Shown in pieces: positions 63,236-64,000 of a DNA stretch of 64,000 bases; position 1 is the stretch's first letter; every line of letters begins with the position of its first letter. A program made the translations under genes and the position numbers. The stretch is from Schizochytrium sp. CCTCC M209059. Lineage: Eukaryota; Sar; Bigyra; Thraustochytrida; Thraustochytriidae. Location: positions 1-64,000 of the forward strand of contig KN805465.1 in NCBI GenBank assembly GCA_000818945.1. The letters are read 5' to 3'. Under the pieces are notes generated by a model. That model was not told the origin of the DNA. It ran no database searches and saw only the letters and a program-made list of their open reading frames with translations.

Positions 63236-63951
63236 TGCCTGTTCTTCCCTGGCGTCTTTCTACTTCCTCTCCTGCTCGCCTCGCGCGACCCTTCGACCCT
63301 CCTCCCCACACTCACTTGCTGCGGGGGCTTGGGGGTCCGCCGGGTGGGACGCGCGCTCCTTTGGGAAAGACCTCTCCGACTGGTCGGGGCGGATACCCCT
63401 CGCCCGCTCCGACACCTCCGCCCGCCTTGTGAAGCCGCCGCCGCGCCCGTCGCCTTCGCTGCGCCTCGCCTCGCCTCGCCCCCCTGGCCCCTTCCCGCCG
63501 TCCCCCTCCGCCTCCGCTTCCGCCTCCGCCGTCCACCGTCCGGCCGCCGCTTCGCGTGTGCACGCGCAGAGGCCGCGCCAGGGGCGGCGCCGCGGGAGCC
63601 GGGTCGTTGCCGCGCGCCACTGCCTCAGCCAGCCGACCGCACGGGTGCCACGGAACGAGTGCGGCGCCCTCTATCCTCCTCTCCTTCCCTCCCTCCCTCC
63701 CTCTCTGCAGCTGCTCTGCTCGCGTGCCGCTGCCGGCACGGCTAACCGAAGCTACTCGAAGCCAAACGTCGCAGACGGCCGCGGCTCACGGGCGGGAGGG
63801 TGCGACTGCACGCGACGATCGATCCATCGATCCATCGTGCCGCGGCGGCCAGGGCTTCGAACGCGAGGTCTATCCTCGCCTCGCCTCGCCTCGCCTCGCC
63901 TCGTCTGCTCTGCTTGACACGGCTCGACATGGTCTAGCAGGGCGAGTAGGC

Positions 63952-64000
63952 ATGGCGGCCTTTCCCGTCGTCATGGCCGGCGCGGCGCGCCTTCTCAAGA
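63952..64000 (+). CDS. Possible 5' end of a gene (partial)
   Basis: An ATG at 63952 with G at -3 and +4 opens a frame MAAFPVVMAGAARLLK that continues off the window. The Ala/Arg/Leu-rich start without acidic residues could be a mitochondrial presequence. Only 16 residues are visible, so this is tentative. Confidence 0.3.
   Translation, partial: MAAFPVVMAGAARLLK

Larger units (their letters stand above)
60288..63951. other. 3.7-kb repeat-rich region with no supportable gene
   Basis: GC-rich, with CTG triplets (about 60328-60375), GGAT copies (61155-61175), CTTGC pentamers (61203-61225), CGACG and CTCGT pentamers (61335-61400), GCTGTT triplets (62050-62110), TTCC/TTTC runs (63178-63235) and CTCGC pentamers (63877-63902). 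Open frames exist on all strands, but all are Arg/Ala/Pro/Ser-rich with no domain. Confidence 0.55.

Noticed and set aside
62726..63745. 339-codon plus-strand frame in the gene-free region
   Set aside because: Arg/Ala/Pro/Ser-rich, runs through TTCC/TTTC microsatellites, no domain. Other frames over the same stretch are equally long.

Overview
The window is nuclear DNA from a GC-rich, gene-dense and strongly intron-poor eukaryote. Evidence for a eukaryote: cytosolic ribosomal protein eS7, LYAR, PEX7, the JmjC ribosomal oxygenase RIOX1, a bZIP factor, Tudor, SAM and WW domains, and no bacterial operon structure. Long single-exon genes, heavy tetranucleotide repeats and an expanded choline-dehydrogenase-like family fit a heterotrophic stramenopile such as a thraustochytrid. 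That placement is inference, not something the sequence proves.

Layout. 1-8.3 kb: 5' end of a possible Stm1/SERBP1-like gene (-), a Pro-rich probably mitochondrial protein, a DAO-type FAD oxidoreductase, LYAR, a SOUL haem-binding protein with a duplicated 3' end, and RPS7 (-). 9.7-35.1 kb: a cluster of six GMC (choline-dehydrogenase-like) flavoenzymes, four on + (9680, 12620, 15403, 18333) and two on - (ending 22138 and 35141). Between the last two sit a membrane-anchored molybdopterin oxidoreductase, a dual-specificity phosphatase, a roughly 2,200-residue Tudor/EF-hand/SAM protein and an unknown gene. 36-44 kb: a type II membrane protein with a glycosyltransferase-like motif, a mitochondrial J-protein and two small membrane proteins, one with a probable intron. 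44-60 kb: RIOX1 and PEX7 (divergent), a TFIIS-like protein, a bZIP factor, a multi-pass class-3 lipase, a WW-domain membrane protein and two low-complexity unknowns. 60.3-63.95 kb is a repeat-rich stretch with no supportable gene, then the start of a last gene. Two runs of N (17461-18000 and 41872-42030) each abut a tetranucleotide microsatellite.

The main biological story is the GMC cluster. Five of the six enzymes begin with a nonapeptide of the type RVEKLASHL, which matches the peroxisomal targeting signal 2 consensus exactly in three copies and with one deviation in two. The PTS2 receptor PEX7 is encoded in the same window. This suggests an amplified set of peroxisome-imported, probably H2O2-forming alcohol oxidases. 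The sixth copy has lost the signal and may act elsewhere. Other notable items are a shared 21-bp minisatellite in two divergent promoters, a SOUL gene whose last 14 codons and 3' UTR are tandemly duplicated with the reading frame kept, and the giant Tudor-repeat protein.
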